Part shown: positions 18,050 to 26,752 of the stretch, piece by piece
Layout of the letters: each line of letters opens with the position of its first letter
Numbering within the stretch: the first letter of the stretch is position 1
NCBI RefSeq assembly: GCF_002258315.1
Contig: NZ_NOYD01000014.1
Coordinates: 124,001 to 188,000 of the forward strand
Direction: 5' to 3'
Source: Rhodococcus sp. 06-462-5
Lineage (GTDB): Bacteria > Actinomycetota > Actinomycetes > Mycobacteriales > Mycobacteriaceae
DNA: 64,000 nt
The notes under the pieces: generated by a model
Database searches by the model: none
What the model was told of the DNA's origin: nothing
The model's input: the letters and a program-made list of their open reading frames with translations, nothing else
Program-made: the position numbers and the translations under genes

Positions 18050-19503
18050 TCTCCCTCTCGGTCGCCTCGGGAGCGCGGTCGAATTTAGTTCCTACTTCAG
18101 CCTTGTATGTTTTGGTTTTTATTGCAATCTTCTACCTAACTCCGAAGTTCGAGCTGCCCAGCGATTTGCAGATCTTAGGGTTCACGGGTTGCTGCATCAT
18201 AGTGGCCGTCATTGCGGTGATGCTCAGCAGGTCTCGCGCCGCTACTTTCGAAATACCCGTCGGAGTTGGTGCCTTCATTATATCCATCTATTGTGCGCGC
18301 ATTATTTACGATTTGGGTAAGCCCGCACTACAGTGGGTAAACGTAAATGTTGAGGCGACTTATGGACTAGCCGTTCTTTCCACCGCGTTATTCTCGCTTT
18401 CATTTTTTATAGGCTATCTGGCAGCAAGACCAAAGCTCAAGGGGGTGGTTGGTCGATTGAGGGTCAATGAACAGGAGATATTAGCGGCTCGGCGTGGAAG
18501 CTGGTTGCTCTTTGCTATTGGCCTTTGCGCAATAGCCGCAACTCTAGTCATCGCCGGCGGTCCGCTTGCATTCATCTCTACTCGTGGGTCGGCTACAGCG
18601 ATTGAGAGCGTCGCTGCGATCCAGTACACCATGATGCTTGGCGTAGTAGCCGCGGTGTTACGTATCTCGTTGTCGTTCCTACCTGGCAATCCGGGCAGTT
18701 CAACGGATCTGAGGTTCGGCCTCTTGATGGCATTCCCTGTCGTTGCGATTACCCTGGCCGAGGGGTCACGCCGTTACGCGCTTCCTCTGTTGGTAGGCCT
18801 ATGTATTAGCTGGTTCATAATTCGCCGCGGCAGCATCCCTGTCCTCAAAGTTGCTCTTGTGGCTGTCTTGGGCGTTGTGCTCGTATTGCTTCCTCTCGAA
18901 TCTGTCCGGGAGGGTGGGAGTGATTCCGGCGGGAGCTTTGCCTCGGCGGTCGTGCGGTTCGGTGGCGACCCGGCGGGTGCTTTTGAGGGACTTTTCTCAA
19001 GCCAGTCGACCTCGATGCTCCCCGCCTTTGCCATGGCAATCCAGGATGCTGAATCGGCTGGTATCGATGAGGGTCTCGGTAGGTACACCCTAGCAGAGAC
19101 GATCTTGCAACCGATTCCGCAACAGATTTGGCCGGGAAAACCTGAATCGCTGCGAAATGAGTTAATTGAGTACCGGTACGGTCTGTCTAGCTCAGGATGC
19201 ACTTCTCTGTGTCCAACCTACGGTCCGGTGTCGACGTTCTATGCGGATTACGGTCTGCTGGGTGCCACTATCGGTGGTCTACTGATCGGGCTGTTCGCGG
19301 CTTGGTGGACCAAAGTGTGCTTTCGTCGCGGCCTCTTTGGTGTCCTCGCTTACGCAGGAACGTACTGGGGATTTCTATACATGTGGTGGAGTTCGGTTTC
19401 TGCTTTAACGATCATGGTTTTGTTTTTTGGAATTCCCCTTCTGATATTGGCGAAGTTGACTAAGTCCTCTTTAGATAAAGACGTTCCTACCGCCATTACC
19501 TAA
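18046..19503 (+). CDS. Wzy-like O-antigen/exopolysaccharide polymerase
   Basis: A 485-aa protein with roughly ten to twelve hydrophobic helices and a large extracytoplasmic loop at about residues 280-385, the layout of Wzy polymerases and of oligosaccharide repeat-unit polymerases. Sequence motifs are weak, as usual for the family. The chosen start is TTG at 18046, which overlaps the epimerase stop (TTGA) and lies five bases after AGGTAGGG. It completes the flippase, transferase, epimerase and polymerase run. It converges on the acetyltransferase gene after a 38-base gap. GC content recovers somewhat toward its end. Function by family is joining lipid-linked repeat units at the outer membrane face. 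Confidence 0.78.
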   Translation: MISLSVASGARSNLVPTSALYVLVFIAIFYLTPKFELPSDLQILGFTGCCIIVAVIAVMLSRSRAATFEIPVGVGAFIISIYCARIIYDLGKPALQWVNVNVEATYGLAVLSTALFSLSFFIGYLAARPKLKGVVGRLRVNEQEILAARRGSWLLFAIGLCAIAATLVIAGGPLAFISTRGSATAIESVAAIQYTMMLGVVAAVLRISLSFLPGNPGSSTDLRFGLLMAFPVVAITLAEGSRRYALPLLVGLCISWFIIRRGSIPVLKVALVAVLGVVLVLLPLESVREGGSDSGGSFASAVVRFGGDPAGAFEGLFSSQSTSMLPAFAMAIQDAESAGIDEGLGRYTLAETILQPIPQQIWPGKPESLRNELIEYRYGLSSSGCTSLCPTYGPVSTFYADYGLLGATIGGLLIGLFAAWWTKVCFRRGLFGVLAYAGTYWGFLYMWWSSVSALTIMVLFFGIPLLILAKLTKSSLDKDVPTAIT

Positions 19504-19541
19504 AGTCGGGCACAGATGTGGACCACTGTTAAAAAAGAGGG

Positions 19542-20108
19542 TTACACGATCAAGTTATTCGTATGAAGAGTGCCTGCGGGGATGTTGCGCGTCACCAAGG
19601 ACGTTGCGCCAATGACGGAGTTTCTTCCAATCGTAGTTCCACGTAATATCGTCGCTCTCGTTGCAATCCAGCAACCGTCCTCTATGGTGATTGCTGCATT
19701 GTCGAACTCAAAACTGGGTGAGTGGCGGTCGTGGCTGCCGGTGCAGAGCAGGACATCTTGCGAGACGCATACATTCTGACCGATTGTAATGTGCTCTAAG
19801 TTTAGGAGCCACGCGCGTTCGCCGATCCAGCTGTGGGCACCGATGGTGAGCTTCCATGGCCAGTGGATTTTCACTCCGTGTCGAATAAGCACGCCATCTG
19901 CAATGTTTGCTCCAAACATTCTCAATATTTTGATGCGAATTGCATTCGGCATCCACCATCGTGGAAGGACAGTCGTGGACACGATCATCCAAGCTACTTG
20001 AACTGGAATTGACCGACCTTTGTCATAGCCGGTACCCATAAAGTTTGCGAGTTGTCTCTCACCGCTCTCGGAGTCCGGCCGCGGTTTGTCTCCAGGATTT
20101 TTTATCAC
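19542..20108 (-). CDS. WcaF-like hexapeptide-repeat sugar O-acetyltransferase
   Basis: A 188-aa left-handed beta-helix acyltransferase. After an N-terminal helix segment (VQVAWMIVSTTVLPRWW) come hexapeptide repeats from about residue 75: NIADGVLIRHGVKI, TIGAHSWIGERAW, ITIGQNVCVSQDVLL, and the block CTGSHD that carries the probable catalytic His, then TIEDGCWIATRATILRGTTI. This is the arrangement of the colanic acid WcaF group. The GTG at 20108 overlaps the stop of the upstream glycosyltransferase and has AGGGAAGGG at suitable distance; a longer in-frame ATG start at 20144 lies inside that gene. It probably acetylates a sugar of the repeat unit in the cytoplasm using acetyl-CoA. Confidence 0.9.
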   Translation of the reverse strand: MIKNPGDKPRPDSESGERQLANFMGTGYDKGRSIPVQVAWMIVSTTVLPRWWMPNAIRIKILRMFGANIADGVLIRHGVKIHWPWKLTIGAHSWIGERAWLLNLEHITIGQNVCVSQDVLLCTGSHDRHSPSFEFDNAAITIEDGCWIATRATILRGTTIGRNSVIGATSLVTRNIPAGTLHTNNLIV

Positions 20109-21352
20109 TTGAGATCGCCCTTCCCTGATACGTGACCCAACCATAGCTGGAATCGGTCAATTGCAAAGTTTCTGTCCAGGTTTGCTCGGTAGAAGTCACC
20201 ACCGTTTCGCGCCAGGCTCGTAGCTAACCCACTGTCTCCCATTAGCGTCTGGATCGCTTCGATCAGCGCTTCGGGGTCTCCAGGTGGGACCACAATTCCG
20301 GCTTGTGAATCGCGGATTTCGTCGGCTGTTGCGCTACGTCTGTCAGTGGCGGCGATAATTGGTCGTTCCATCAGAAAATAGGTTGTTAACTTGCTGGGCA
20401 CAGCGGTATCGACAACACCCGCTCGTTCATTGACTAAGAGCATATCGGAGGCGGCCAAAGCGCTTTGAAAATCGTCGTCATCCAATGAGTCGAGGAATTG
20501 TAAGTTGGGAAGGTTTCCTGCAAGCTTAGTTAGGTGTTCCCTCTGATTCCCATCGCCAAGTAAGACAAAGTACATTGGCAATGCTGAAAGGTGGGCTGCT
20601 TTCGCTGCGTTGATGACATTCTCGAGTCCCTGCTTAGCACCCATATTTCCGGCGTGAAGTATTACGGTGCTGCGTTCCGGCCAGCCGTGTTTTTCTCTGG
20701 CGTTATGCGCAGTCGTTTCCGCATTTTTGACAATATGTGTCCAGTTCCTGATCGTAACTATCTTCCGGGGTTCGATCGACATGCCGTCAGTTAAAGTGGA
20801 TCTGAACCGGTCGTGAATTACCAGTACTCCATCCGCTGACCGAAGAACCGCAGATTCGAGTTTCGCGGCCAGCCCCGATATCTTCGTCGGTTGGTCTGAG
20901 ATTTCAGCCAAACCTTTGCTGTATATGTCTTGAACCCAGATTCCGAGTTTTGGACGCCTCCGGAAGGCACGCAATCTCAGGGAAACGAGGAGTGTTGAAA
21001 GAAGTGCTGGCGACGTACATATTACAACATCCGGTTTGTTCCAGTTCTGCAAGACTGCGCCGAGACCGAAACTTAGTTCGAGTAGAATACGCTTCGCGTT
21101 GGTGAGGTGTCGCGGTGTGTACTGCCTTACTCTCCGTACGGCGACACCATCAATTGTCTCAGACATTCGTTTGCCCGGATATCCGTCGGAGACTTCCCAC
21201 GAAGGATAATGAGGGTAACCAGCGATGACTTGGACTGCGTGCCCGCGTTGGTGAAGGCCGTTTGCTAGATCGGTCGCGTAGGGGGCGATGCCAGTCTGTT
21301 CTGGCGCGTAGTTAAGCGAGATGATCGTGACTCGTGCCTTTTTAGCGTTCAC
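20105..21352 (-). CDS. WcaI-like glycosyltransferase family 4
   Basis: A 415-aa GT-B enzyme resembling the colanic acid WcaI fucosyltransferase-type group: it begins with VTIISLNYAPEQTGIAPYA and has GHAVQVIAGYPHYPSW, GIWVQDIYSKGLAE and VILHAGNMGAKQGLENVI, all typical of that subfamily. The C-terminal part contains VPSKLTTYFLMERPIIAA. It is translationally coupled to the WcaF-like acetyltransferase. Its direction is opposite to the flippase/polymerase run, so the AT-rich block has two converging transcription units. With GDP-fucose made upstream, a fucosyl transfer role is plausible but not demonstrated. A 470-base gene-free stretch lies before its start. Confidence 0.9.
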   Translation of the reverse strand: MNAKKARVTIISLNYAPEQTGIAPYATDLANGLHQRGHAVQVIAGYPHYPSWEVSDGYPGKRMSETIDGVAVRRVRQYTPRHLTNAKRILLELSFGLGAVLQNWNKPDVVICTSPALLSTLLVSLRLRAFRRRPKLGIWVQDIYSKGLAEISDQPTKISGLAAKLESAVLRSADGVLVIHDRFRSTLTDGMSIEPRKIVTIRNWTHIVKNAETTAHNAREKHGWPERSTVILHAGNMGAKQGLENVINAAKAAHLSALPMYFVLLGDGNQREHLTKLAGNLPNLQFLDSLDDDDFQSALAASDMLLVNERAGVVDTAVPSKLTTYFLMERPIIAATDRRSATADEIRDSQAGIVVPPGDPEALIEAIQTLMGDSGLATSLARNGGDFYRANLDRNFAIDRFQLWLGHVSGKGDLK

Positions 21353-21821
21353 ATGGAAATCCTAAATGATGACTGGTGTTCGGCGCACCTTTTGAGGGGT
21401 GTTGCAATTGGAACGCTGTCGAATAGCCATTCTCGTCACGTTGGTCACGCCGGCCGGCCGATGAGGGACACTGAGATCGAGGAACTTGGTGTGCCGGTCG
21501 AAGGACGCAATCCTGTCCTGTCCGCGCAGTTCATCCACAACCGAGTACTGTGTCGAGACCGTCCGAACGCGGATCGCGTCTATAGTGCGCCATCGAAGGG
21601 GTTGGCCGCGAACTGGGTGTCAACGAGGCTCGAGCCGTGTCGGGTTTCTCGCCGCGTTTCGCAAGCGTAGGAGCGGCAGAGGAAGCCCAAGACGTTGCAC
21701 AGTTGGCTCTCCGGTGCCAGGGGTCTGTCTCTCCGGCATGGGTTATTTTCCTGTTGTTCGACCGTGTCTGGAGTCGGAGGAAGAACCGGCAGGTGCTGAG
21801 GAAGTGCGGCATGATCTCCAC
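21353..21821. other. Gene-free divergent region at the edge of the AT-rich block
   Basis: Open frames exist on both strands here but show no recognisable domain, no convincing ribosome site and biased, Arg-rich composition typical of shadow translation in GC-rich DNA. The stretch holds the promoters for the minus-strand WcaI-like gene and the plus-strand membrane protein. Composition changes across it from AT-richer to GC-rich, so it may contain the junction of the acquired block. No terminal repeat was found by eye. Confidence 0.4.
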
Positions 21822-22949
21822 ATGAGCCACGAGAAGCGGAAGGATTGGCTGTTTCTGCTGTGGTTTGCTTTGGCCGTGACTCTGATCGGCGTGCTCCTCA
21901 TCCCCTCTCGCAGCGGTAACGCTGACGACGTGTGGTATCGCCTCGCTGGATCTGATGCAGGTCGTTATATCGGGCTGGCGCAGGGCGACCCGACTGCGTA
22001 TCCGTGGGGCGGGCGTTGGTTGGTGCCGCGGGTGGCATCGCTTGCGGATGGCGCATCGGTGGGCGCGCTGCAGGCGCTGAACTATCTGTTCCTGTCTCTC
22101 GCGGTTGCGGCGATCACCTACCTCGCTGCGGACTACGCCTTGTCGGCTTCAGCAATGGTTGGTGCGTGGGCCTTCAGCGCGACAGGTGTGGCGCTGCTCG
22201 TGCTGTTTCAAAACCCGTTTCTGGTCGATTCTGCGGGTCTGTTCGTGTTCGCGCTCATCGGCATCGCCTATCGGCGAGAGAACTACTGGGCACTCGCGGC
22301 TCTGGCCGTACTGGGCGTCACGATCAAGGAAGTGGTGATCGGATTTCTGCTGTTGCTGTTGCTGCGTCGTCGGTGGCGGGAGCTGACAATTGCGTGTGTC
22401 CTGTCTGCCGGGCTGCTCTACTACGGAGTGGTGTCGTCAGCCCCAGGCTCTGCCCTGCTCCCCGAGTTCTCCGTTGGGCTCGTTGTGAAGTTTGCATTCG
22501 GGTTGGGAGCAGCGTGGCTTCTCGCCGCGATAGCGGTTCTGCAGATTTCGCGCGGGCGGAAGGTGGTTGCGCGACAGGATCTTCAGTACTTCTCATTGAC
22601 AATAGTCTTGAGTGTTGCGGTTCTTCCCCTCGCTACCGACACCAGTCGACTACTGGTGTTCGCCCTTCCGGCCGTGGTGCCCCTCTGCGCGATGGCCCTC
22701 TCGGAGTCGGGCAAAGTCCGCATCGCGGTTGGCGTCATGTTCGCGATCCCTGCGGTCGTCTCGGTCATCCCGTCCCGATTCACATACTCGTTGCGCCCGC
22801 AGCCGTTCGAGCAGTTGGAGTCTTGGTACAGCGCGAACACTGAGCTGATTGCAGTCTCGGCGCTACTGGCTCTGATCGGGGCTGTCGTTGCCTGCTGGCC
22901 AGCCATCCTCGGGCTGACGAATCGCCATCAAGTCGATGCTCGTTCTTGA
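21822..22949 (+). CDS. Polytopic membrane protein of unknown function
   Basis: A protein of about 375 aa with roughly ten hydrophobic helices. The first extracytoplasmic loop carries acidic and aromatic residues (NADDVWYRLAGSDAGRYIG and YPWGGRWLVP), a pattern reminiscent of GT-C-type mannosyltransferases, which use acidic residues in loop 1. I cannot assign a family. ATG 21822 is chosen because a soluble start (MSHEKRKDW) leads straight into the first helix; a longer frame exists upstream but is Arg/Cys-rich and looks non-coding. It converges on the SGNH gene after 14 bases and has no co-transcribed partner. A role in polysaccharide assembly or modification is inferred only from position. Confidence 0.7.
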   Translation: MSHEKRKDWLFLLWFALAVTLIGVLLIPSRSGNADDVWYRLAGSDAGRYIGLAQGDPTAYPWGGRWLVPRVASLADGASVGALQALNYLFLSLAVAAITYLAADYALSASAMVGAWAFSATGVALLVLFQNPFLVDSAGLFVFALIGIAYRRENYWALAALAVLGVTIKEVVIGFLLLLLLRRRWRELTIACVLSAGLLYYGVVSSAPGSALLPEFSVGLVVKFAFGLGAAWLLAAIAVLQISRGRKVVARQDLQYFSLTIVLSVAVLPLATDTSRLLVFALPAVVPLCAMALSESGKVRIAVGVMFAIPAVVSVIPSRFTYSLRPQPFEQLESWYSANTELIAVSALLALIGAVVACWPAILGLTNRHQVDARS

Positions 22950-22963
22950 AGTCACAGCGAAGC

Positions 22964-23653
22964 TCACCCCAATACACCGATGACCGCACCCGCAATGGTT
23001 CGGTGACCCGCGTCGTTGGGATGCAGACCGTCGGGGTCCATCATGTCCGGATGATCGGCGAGTGGCTCACCGATGTCGAGATATCGGGCCTCCGCGCTTG
23101 CGGTTGCGGCCTTCACTCCGTCGATCAGAATCGCGAAGTCCGCCGGGGGCTCGGTCGAGTCCCAGATCGGGCTGGTGACTATCACCTTCGTGTTCGGTGC
23201 CACAGCTTTGATGGCCTCGAACAGCGATAAAGCAACAGCCCCGGTGACGCTCGAGGTGCCGGCCTCGTAATCGTTGCGGCCGCCGGACACGATGACGATG
23301 TCCGGTTGGGCTGCGGCAACCACATCCAGCTTGATCGCGTAGTCCGTCTTCTGGCCGAGATAGCTCGTGGTGTAGCCGGAGCCACCTTCGGCGAGGTTGA
23401 GCTCGGACCATCCCATCGCCGCCGATACGAGCGTCGTCCACCGCTTCCCGTTGGAGGAGGCGCCGGTGCCCTTGCTGTACGAGTCACCCAGAAACACGAC
23501 CACGGGCACCGAATCCGGGATGAACCGTGTGGGAGCTGGTGCTGCCTGTGGAGGCTCCGACCGTGAGCCGATCTGCCATCCGAGAATTCCGCTGAACGCC
23601 ACGATCAGAACCGAGACAGCGATGTAGATGAGCACCGCCCTCCTCGCCTTCAT
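22964..23653 (-). CDS. Membrane-anchored SGNH/GDSL hydrolase
   Basis: A 229-aa protein with an N-terminal membrane helix (about residues 7-27), a Pro-rich linker and an extracytoplasmic SGNH domain. Block I is VVFLGDSYSKGTG with the nucleophile Ser58, the Asn block is GGRNDYEAG, and the C-terminal DGLHPNDAGH supplies Asp208 and His211. All catalytic residues are therefore present. It is the last gene of a seven-gene minus-strand operon and starts in an ATGA overlap with the lipoprotein gene before it. It probably removes or transfers acyl groups on a surface glycan; the substrate is not known. Confidence 0.9.
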   Translation of the reverse strand: MKARRAVLIYIAVSVLIVAFSGILGWQIGSRSEPPQAAPAPTRFIPDSVPVVVFLGDSYSKGTGASSNGKRWTTLVSAAMGWSELNLAEGGSGYTTSYLGQKTDYAIKLDVVAAAQPDIVIVSGGRNDYEAGTSSVTGAVALSLFEAIKAVAPNTKVIVTSPIWDSTEPPADFAILIDGVKAATASAEARYLDIGEPLADHPDMMDPDGLHPNDAGHRTIAGAVIGVLG

Positions 23654-24432
23654 GGTGCCGGCACTCCCACTGCATCGATCAGGGCATCAGCGACCGCCAC
23701 GGCCCATAGTCGTGACCCCTCGGAATTGGGGTAACGATTCGCGCCGTCGTACGTTCCCTCCGCACCGTTGACCGTCGCCGCCGCATCGATGATCTGGAAG
23801 TCATTCTTCCGGGCGGAAATTTCCAGATCATGGACGTTGGCGCGCACCTGGTCCCCGATGTCCTCGGGCTCCTTCGGGGACGGTTGCAGTATCGCGACCA
23901 CCGCTGCCTGGGGGTACGTCTCGGCGAGTGTGCGCAGCAGCGGAACGGACTCGACGGCGAGCGTGCGAGGACCCATGTCGAGACCGTTGTTCACCAACAC
24001 CACATCGATATTCGACGGTGGACGGATCTGTGGAAGCGCGCTCGTCAGAAAACCGACGTTGCGTGAGACCGACGCGTTCCACAGAGAGATCGGTGTGCCG
24101 ACACCGTCAGCGACGGAAATTGGCGGCTCGAGGTAACCCGCACCCGCCGCAAAATTCCACTCGTGGATCACCGCTGGGCGGCCGTACTCCTGCGCCAGGC
24201 CCTGCATCGTCAAGAACACCCAACCACCGAGCGAGATGCCGGTACCGTCGCCGACGAGCAGCATGTCGACGGGATCGTTCGCCGCAGCCAATCTGCTGGA
24301 CAGCGGTTGCTGTGCAACCGAATTTGTTGTTGCGGCCGTGACAGGGCGGTACGTGTCCGGGGTGCTGCACCCCGCAGCCGCTAGGAGCGTCACCGCCACG
24401 ACCACGGCGGCTGCCACGCGTCGCGGTGTCAT
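23650..24432 (-). CDS. SGNH-like lipoprotein with degenerate catalytic motifs
   Basis: A 260-aa lipoprotein with signal peptide and lipobox AAAGC (Cys22). The fold resembles SGNH hydrolases: LLVGDGTGISLGG at residues 58-70 matches block I, VVLVNNGLDMGP matches the Asn block, and DGANRYPNSEGSRLWA matches the C-terminal block. However, the nucleophile position reads Gly63 (GDG instead of GDS), and the usual DxxHP segment reads NRYPN, without His. It may therefore be a non-catalytic partner or glycan-binding protein for the intact SGNH hydrolase downstream. It overlaps genes on both sides by four bases. Remote homology was judged by eye only. Confidence 0.75.
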   Translation of the reverse strand: MTPRRVAAAVVVAVTLLAAAGCSTPDTYRPVTAATTNSVAQQPLSSRLAAANDPVDMLLVGDGTGISLGGWVFLTMQGLAQEYGRPAVIHEWNFAAGAGYLEPPISVADGVGTPISLWNASVSRNVGFLTSALPQIRPPSNIDVVLVNNGLDMGPRTLAVESVPLLRTLAETYPQAAVVAILQPSPKEPEDIGDQVRANVHDLEISARKNDFQIIDAAATVNGAEGTYDGANRYPNSEGSRLWAVAVADALIDAVGVPAP

Positions 24433-25523
24433 GAGGTCAACCGCCGACGGGATGCGCCTTTCGGATCGGCCATCGCGTCACGCATCGTGTGGACCATGTG
24501 CTCCCACGACGGAAACTCGAAGCCGGTCGGCATCGGGAGTGGACCACGGGACAGGCTCAGCGTGATGGCCTGCGCCACTGCGTCGATGTCGGTGGGGTCG
24601 CAGTAGCGCACCGACTCACCGAGCAGTTCTCGGAAGATCGGCCGTTCGCTCACCAGCACGGGTGCGCCGAGACGCACCGCCTCGAGTGGGGGTAGCCCGT
24701 AACCCTCATTCAGAGAGAGATAGACGAACAGGGCGGTATTGCGATATAGCCATGCCAGCTGTTCGGTCTCGACGAAACCGGTGTAGCGAATGGAGCCGTC
24801 GTCGATGGCCGCGAGTACCCGGTGCTCGAGCTGGTCGGCCTTGCCGTTCGCCGGACCAACGACCACGAACGGGTGGCTCGGTGAGATCGCGCCCGAACGG
24901 ACAGCGGCGGAGAGGGTTGTCGCCAGATTCTTCCGGGTGTTCAATCGTCCGACGGACAGCACGAAGGAGCTGGGCCGAAGGTCGAGCGCCGGAGGTGGTT
25001 CTGGATTCGCGCCCAGTAGCGCGTGTGAGATGCCGAAGCCAGTGACGGCGGACGGTGCCAGGCGCGGGTTGTGCTGAACAATGCGAGCCGCCTCGGTACT
25101 ACTGCTGACGAACAACACGCTCGCCGCGCGTGCGGCGATCATGATGGGGGAGAGGTAGACGCGCTCGATCGCCGTGAACCATTCGGGGTTGGACTGGAAC
25201 AGCGCGTCGTGCACGAAGACCGCCGATTTGCCCAGCAGCGGAGAATAATTGGAACCCCATGCCATGTCGTAGGGGCCGAGGCGTACACGCAGCGATAGCT
25301 CGATCATGTTCTTCAGCGGCTGCGTCGGTAGGTATGTGCGGATCCACCGCACCCCCTGCCTTTTCAGATCCGAGGCCTCCGCCGGGGTGGGACTGCGCCG
25401 CAGCGCCACAGTGAGCACATCGTCGGGAAACTCGCGTCGCCACGCCGCGATCTTCTCGTGTGTGATGACGATGCCGGCGGGGGGACCGCCGAACCAGTAG
25501 TACCCGTCGAACAAGACCCTCAT
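24429..25523 (-). CDS. Glycosyltransferase family 4
   Basis: A 364-aa GT-B glycosyltransferase. The N-terminal acceptor domain starts MRVLFDGYYWFGGPPAGIV; the C-terminal domain has VLSVGRLNTRKNLATTLSAA, YTGFVETEQLAWLYRNTALF and the GT4 signature YLSLNEGYGLPPLEAVRLGAP with its Glu pair. The ATG at 25523 overlaps the stop of the flippase gene and gives a clean N-terminus; a longer frame upstream is not supported. It resembles mannosyl/rhamnosyl-type enzymes of the WbdA/WcaI kind, but specificity cannot be set. It belongs to the minus-strand second polysaccharide operon. Confidence 0.92.
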   Translation of the reverse strand: MRVLFDGYYWFGGPPAGIVITHEKIAAWRREFPDDVLTVALRRSPTPAEASDLKRQGVRWIRTYLPTQPLKNMIELSLRVRLGPYDMAWGSNYSPLLGKSAVFVHDALFQSNPEWFTAIERVYLSPIMIAARAASVLFVSSSTEAARIVQHNPRLAPSAVTGFGISHALLGANPEPPPALDLRPSSFVLSVGRLNTRKNLATTLSAAVRSGAISPSHPFVVVGPANGKADQLEHRVLAAIDDGSIRYTGFVETEQLAWLYRNTALFVYLSLNEGYGLPPLEAVRLGAPVLVSERPIFRELLGESVRYCDPTDIDAVAQAITLSLSRGPLPMPTGFEFPSWEHMVHTMRDAMADPKGASRRRLTS

Positions 25524-26752
25524 GCCGTCTCCGTTCTGTCGCGTCGTGGCAGTACGACGAGCATCGCCACCGACACAGCGATGCGTAGCGCGCTCAGGAC
25601 GATGAGAGTCCACACCAGACCCATTGCACCGCCGATGAATACAGCGATGCTTTGGCTCCCTACATCCACGAGGACCGATATCAATCGCGCTCGATGTGTG
25701 AAGACAGGGCTGACGAAGAATCGAGTGGCCATCAGTGCTACCTCGAAGGTCTGCGCAGACAGGATCGCCAAGCCCACCGGAACTACGTAGGGAAGCGCGG
25801 TGGCGGGGCCGATGTCGGAGAACACCGTCGAGAGTGCGGTGTACCCCACCAGTCCACACGCGCCGAGGCCGAGGGCAACCGCGATATTCCATCGCACCGA
25901 GACGGGCAGGACCGCGCGCGTGCCCTGAACACTGAGAGTGGCGAACTGCTTGAAGATCAACGGTTGGATGCTCTGAATGATGACGAACGCTGGCGCGAAC
26001 ACCAGCGAGTAGGCGAACCGAATACCGGCAGTGGCGGTGTCGTCCTGGATCAGATACAGCAGCAGTGTCGCGATCTGGCTGCCGATTCCCAGGTAGACGG
26101 CCTCTGCGGTGATGCGCCAGGCGATGGAGAAATGAGACTCGGACTTGATGGTGGACGTGGCGTTACCGCAGAAGGCGATGCCGATGGTGAGCACGATGAG
26201 CAAGGTGCACAACCACATCGGCAGCAGCGCAGCGCTGTCGACACCGAGCGCGAGGGTTCCCGCGCAGACGAACGCGCCGGCGGCATAGATTGCCGCCAAC
26301 CAGGCCGCACGGGAATAGCGGCCTCGGATGATCAGGACCTGACGCGGAAGGTCGCAGATCACCATCGCCCCAGGCAACGCCGCAACCGCGCCCGCGTATC
26401 CCCACTCACCGCCGCGGCCGATCCACAACAGTGCCGCCACGGCAACGACGGTCGCGAATGCGATGGTGCCCCGCCAGCTCGAACTCCGGTCGATGGAATT
26501 TTCGGGGCGGACGCCGAGCCGTGCAGCGTCGACTATCGGCGCGTATATTCCCCAGGCTCGGGAGGTGCCCACGGCAATGAACCCCAGCGCTGCACCGACC
26601 GACAGTGACGCGAACTCGCCGACCGTCAACGACACACCGGCCGTGACGTTGAAGACGAAGAAGCCGAGGGACCACAGGCCTTGATCGAGAGTGCGGATCA
26701 GCACGCCAGCCCGGGTGACGGACGCGTTCTCAACGGCAGCACTGGTGGTCAT
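25520..26752 (-). CDS. Second Wzx-like flippase / polysaccharide membrane transporter
   Basis: A 410-aa membrane protein with about ten to twelve helices and very short loops. It starts MTTSAAVENASVTRAG and lacks a signal peptide. No transporter motif is diagnostic; the call rests on size, topology and its place between two GT4 genes in an operon that also contains a polymerase and a Wzz-kinase. The ATG at 26752 overlaps the stop of the preceding GT4 gene. It is GC-rich like the genome, unlike the flippase at 14620. It would be the flippase of a second Wzy-dependent polymer. Confidence 0.75.
   Translation of the reverse strand: MTTSAAVENASVTRAGVLIRTLDQGLWSLGFFVFNVTAGVSLTVGEFASLSVGAALGFIAVGTSRAWGIYAPIVDAARLGVRPENSIDRSSSWRGTIAFATVVAVAALLWIGRGGEWGYAGAVAALPGAMVICDLPRQVLIIRGRYSRAAWLAAIYAAGAFVCAGTLALGVDSAALLPMWLCTLLIVLTIGIAFCGNATSTIKSESHFSIAWRITAEAVYLGIGSQIATLLLYLIQDDTATAGIRFAYSLVFAPAFVIIQSIQPLIFKQFATLSVQGTRAVLPVSVRWNIAVALGLGACGLVGYTALSTVFSDIGPATALPYVVPVGLAILSAQTFEVALMATRFFVSPVFTHRARLISVLVDVGSQSIAVFIGGAMGLVWTLIVLSALRIAVSVAMLVVLPRRDRTETA

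Noticed and set aside
21353-21821. Open frames in the divergent gap and the upstream extension of the membrane-protein gene at 21822
   Set aside because: Arg/Cys/Ser-rich content without recognisable features and no ribosome sites; the clean start of the membrane protein is at 21822.
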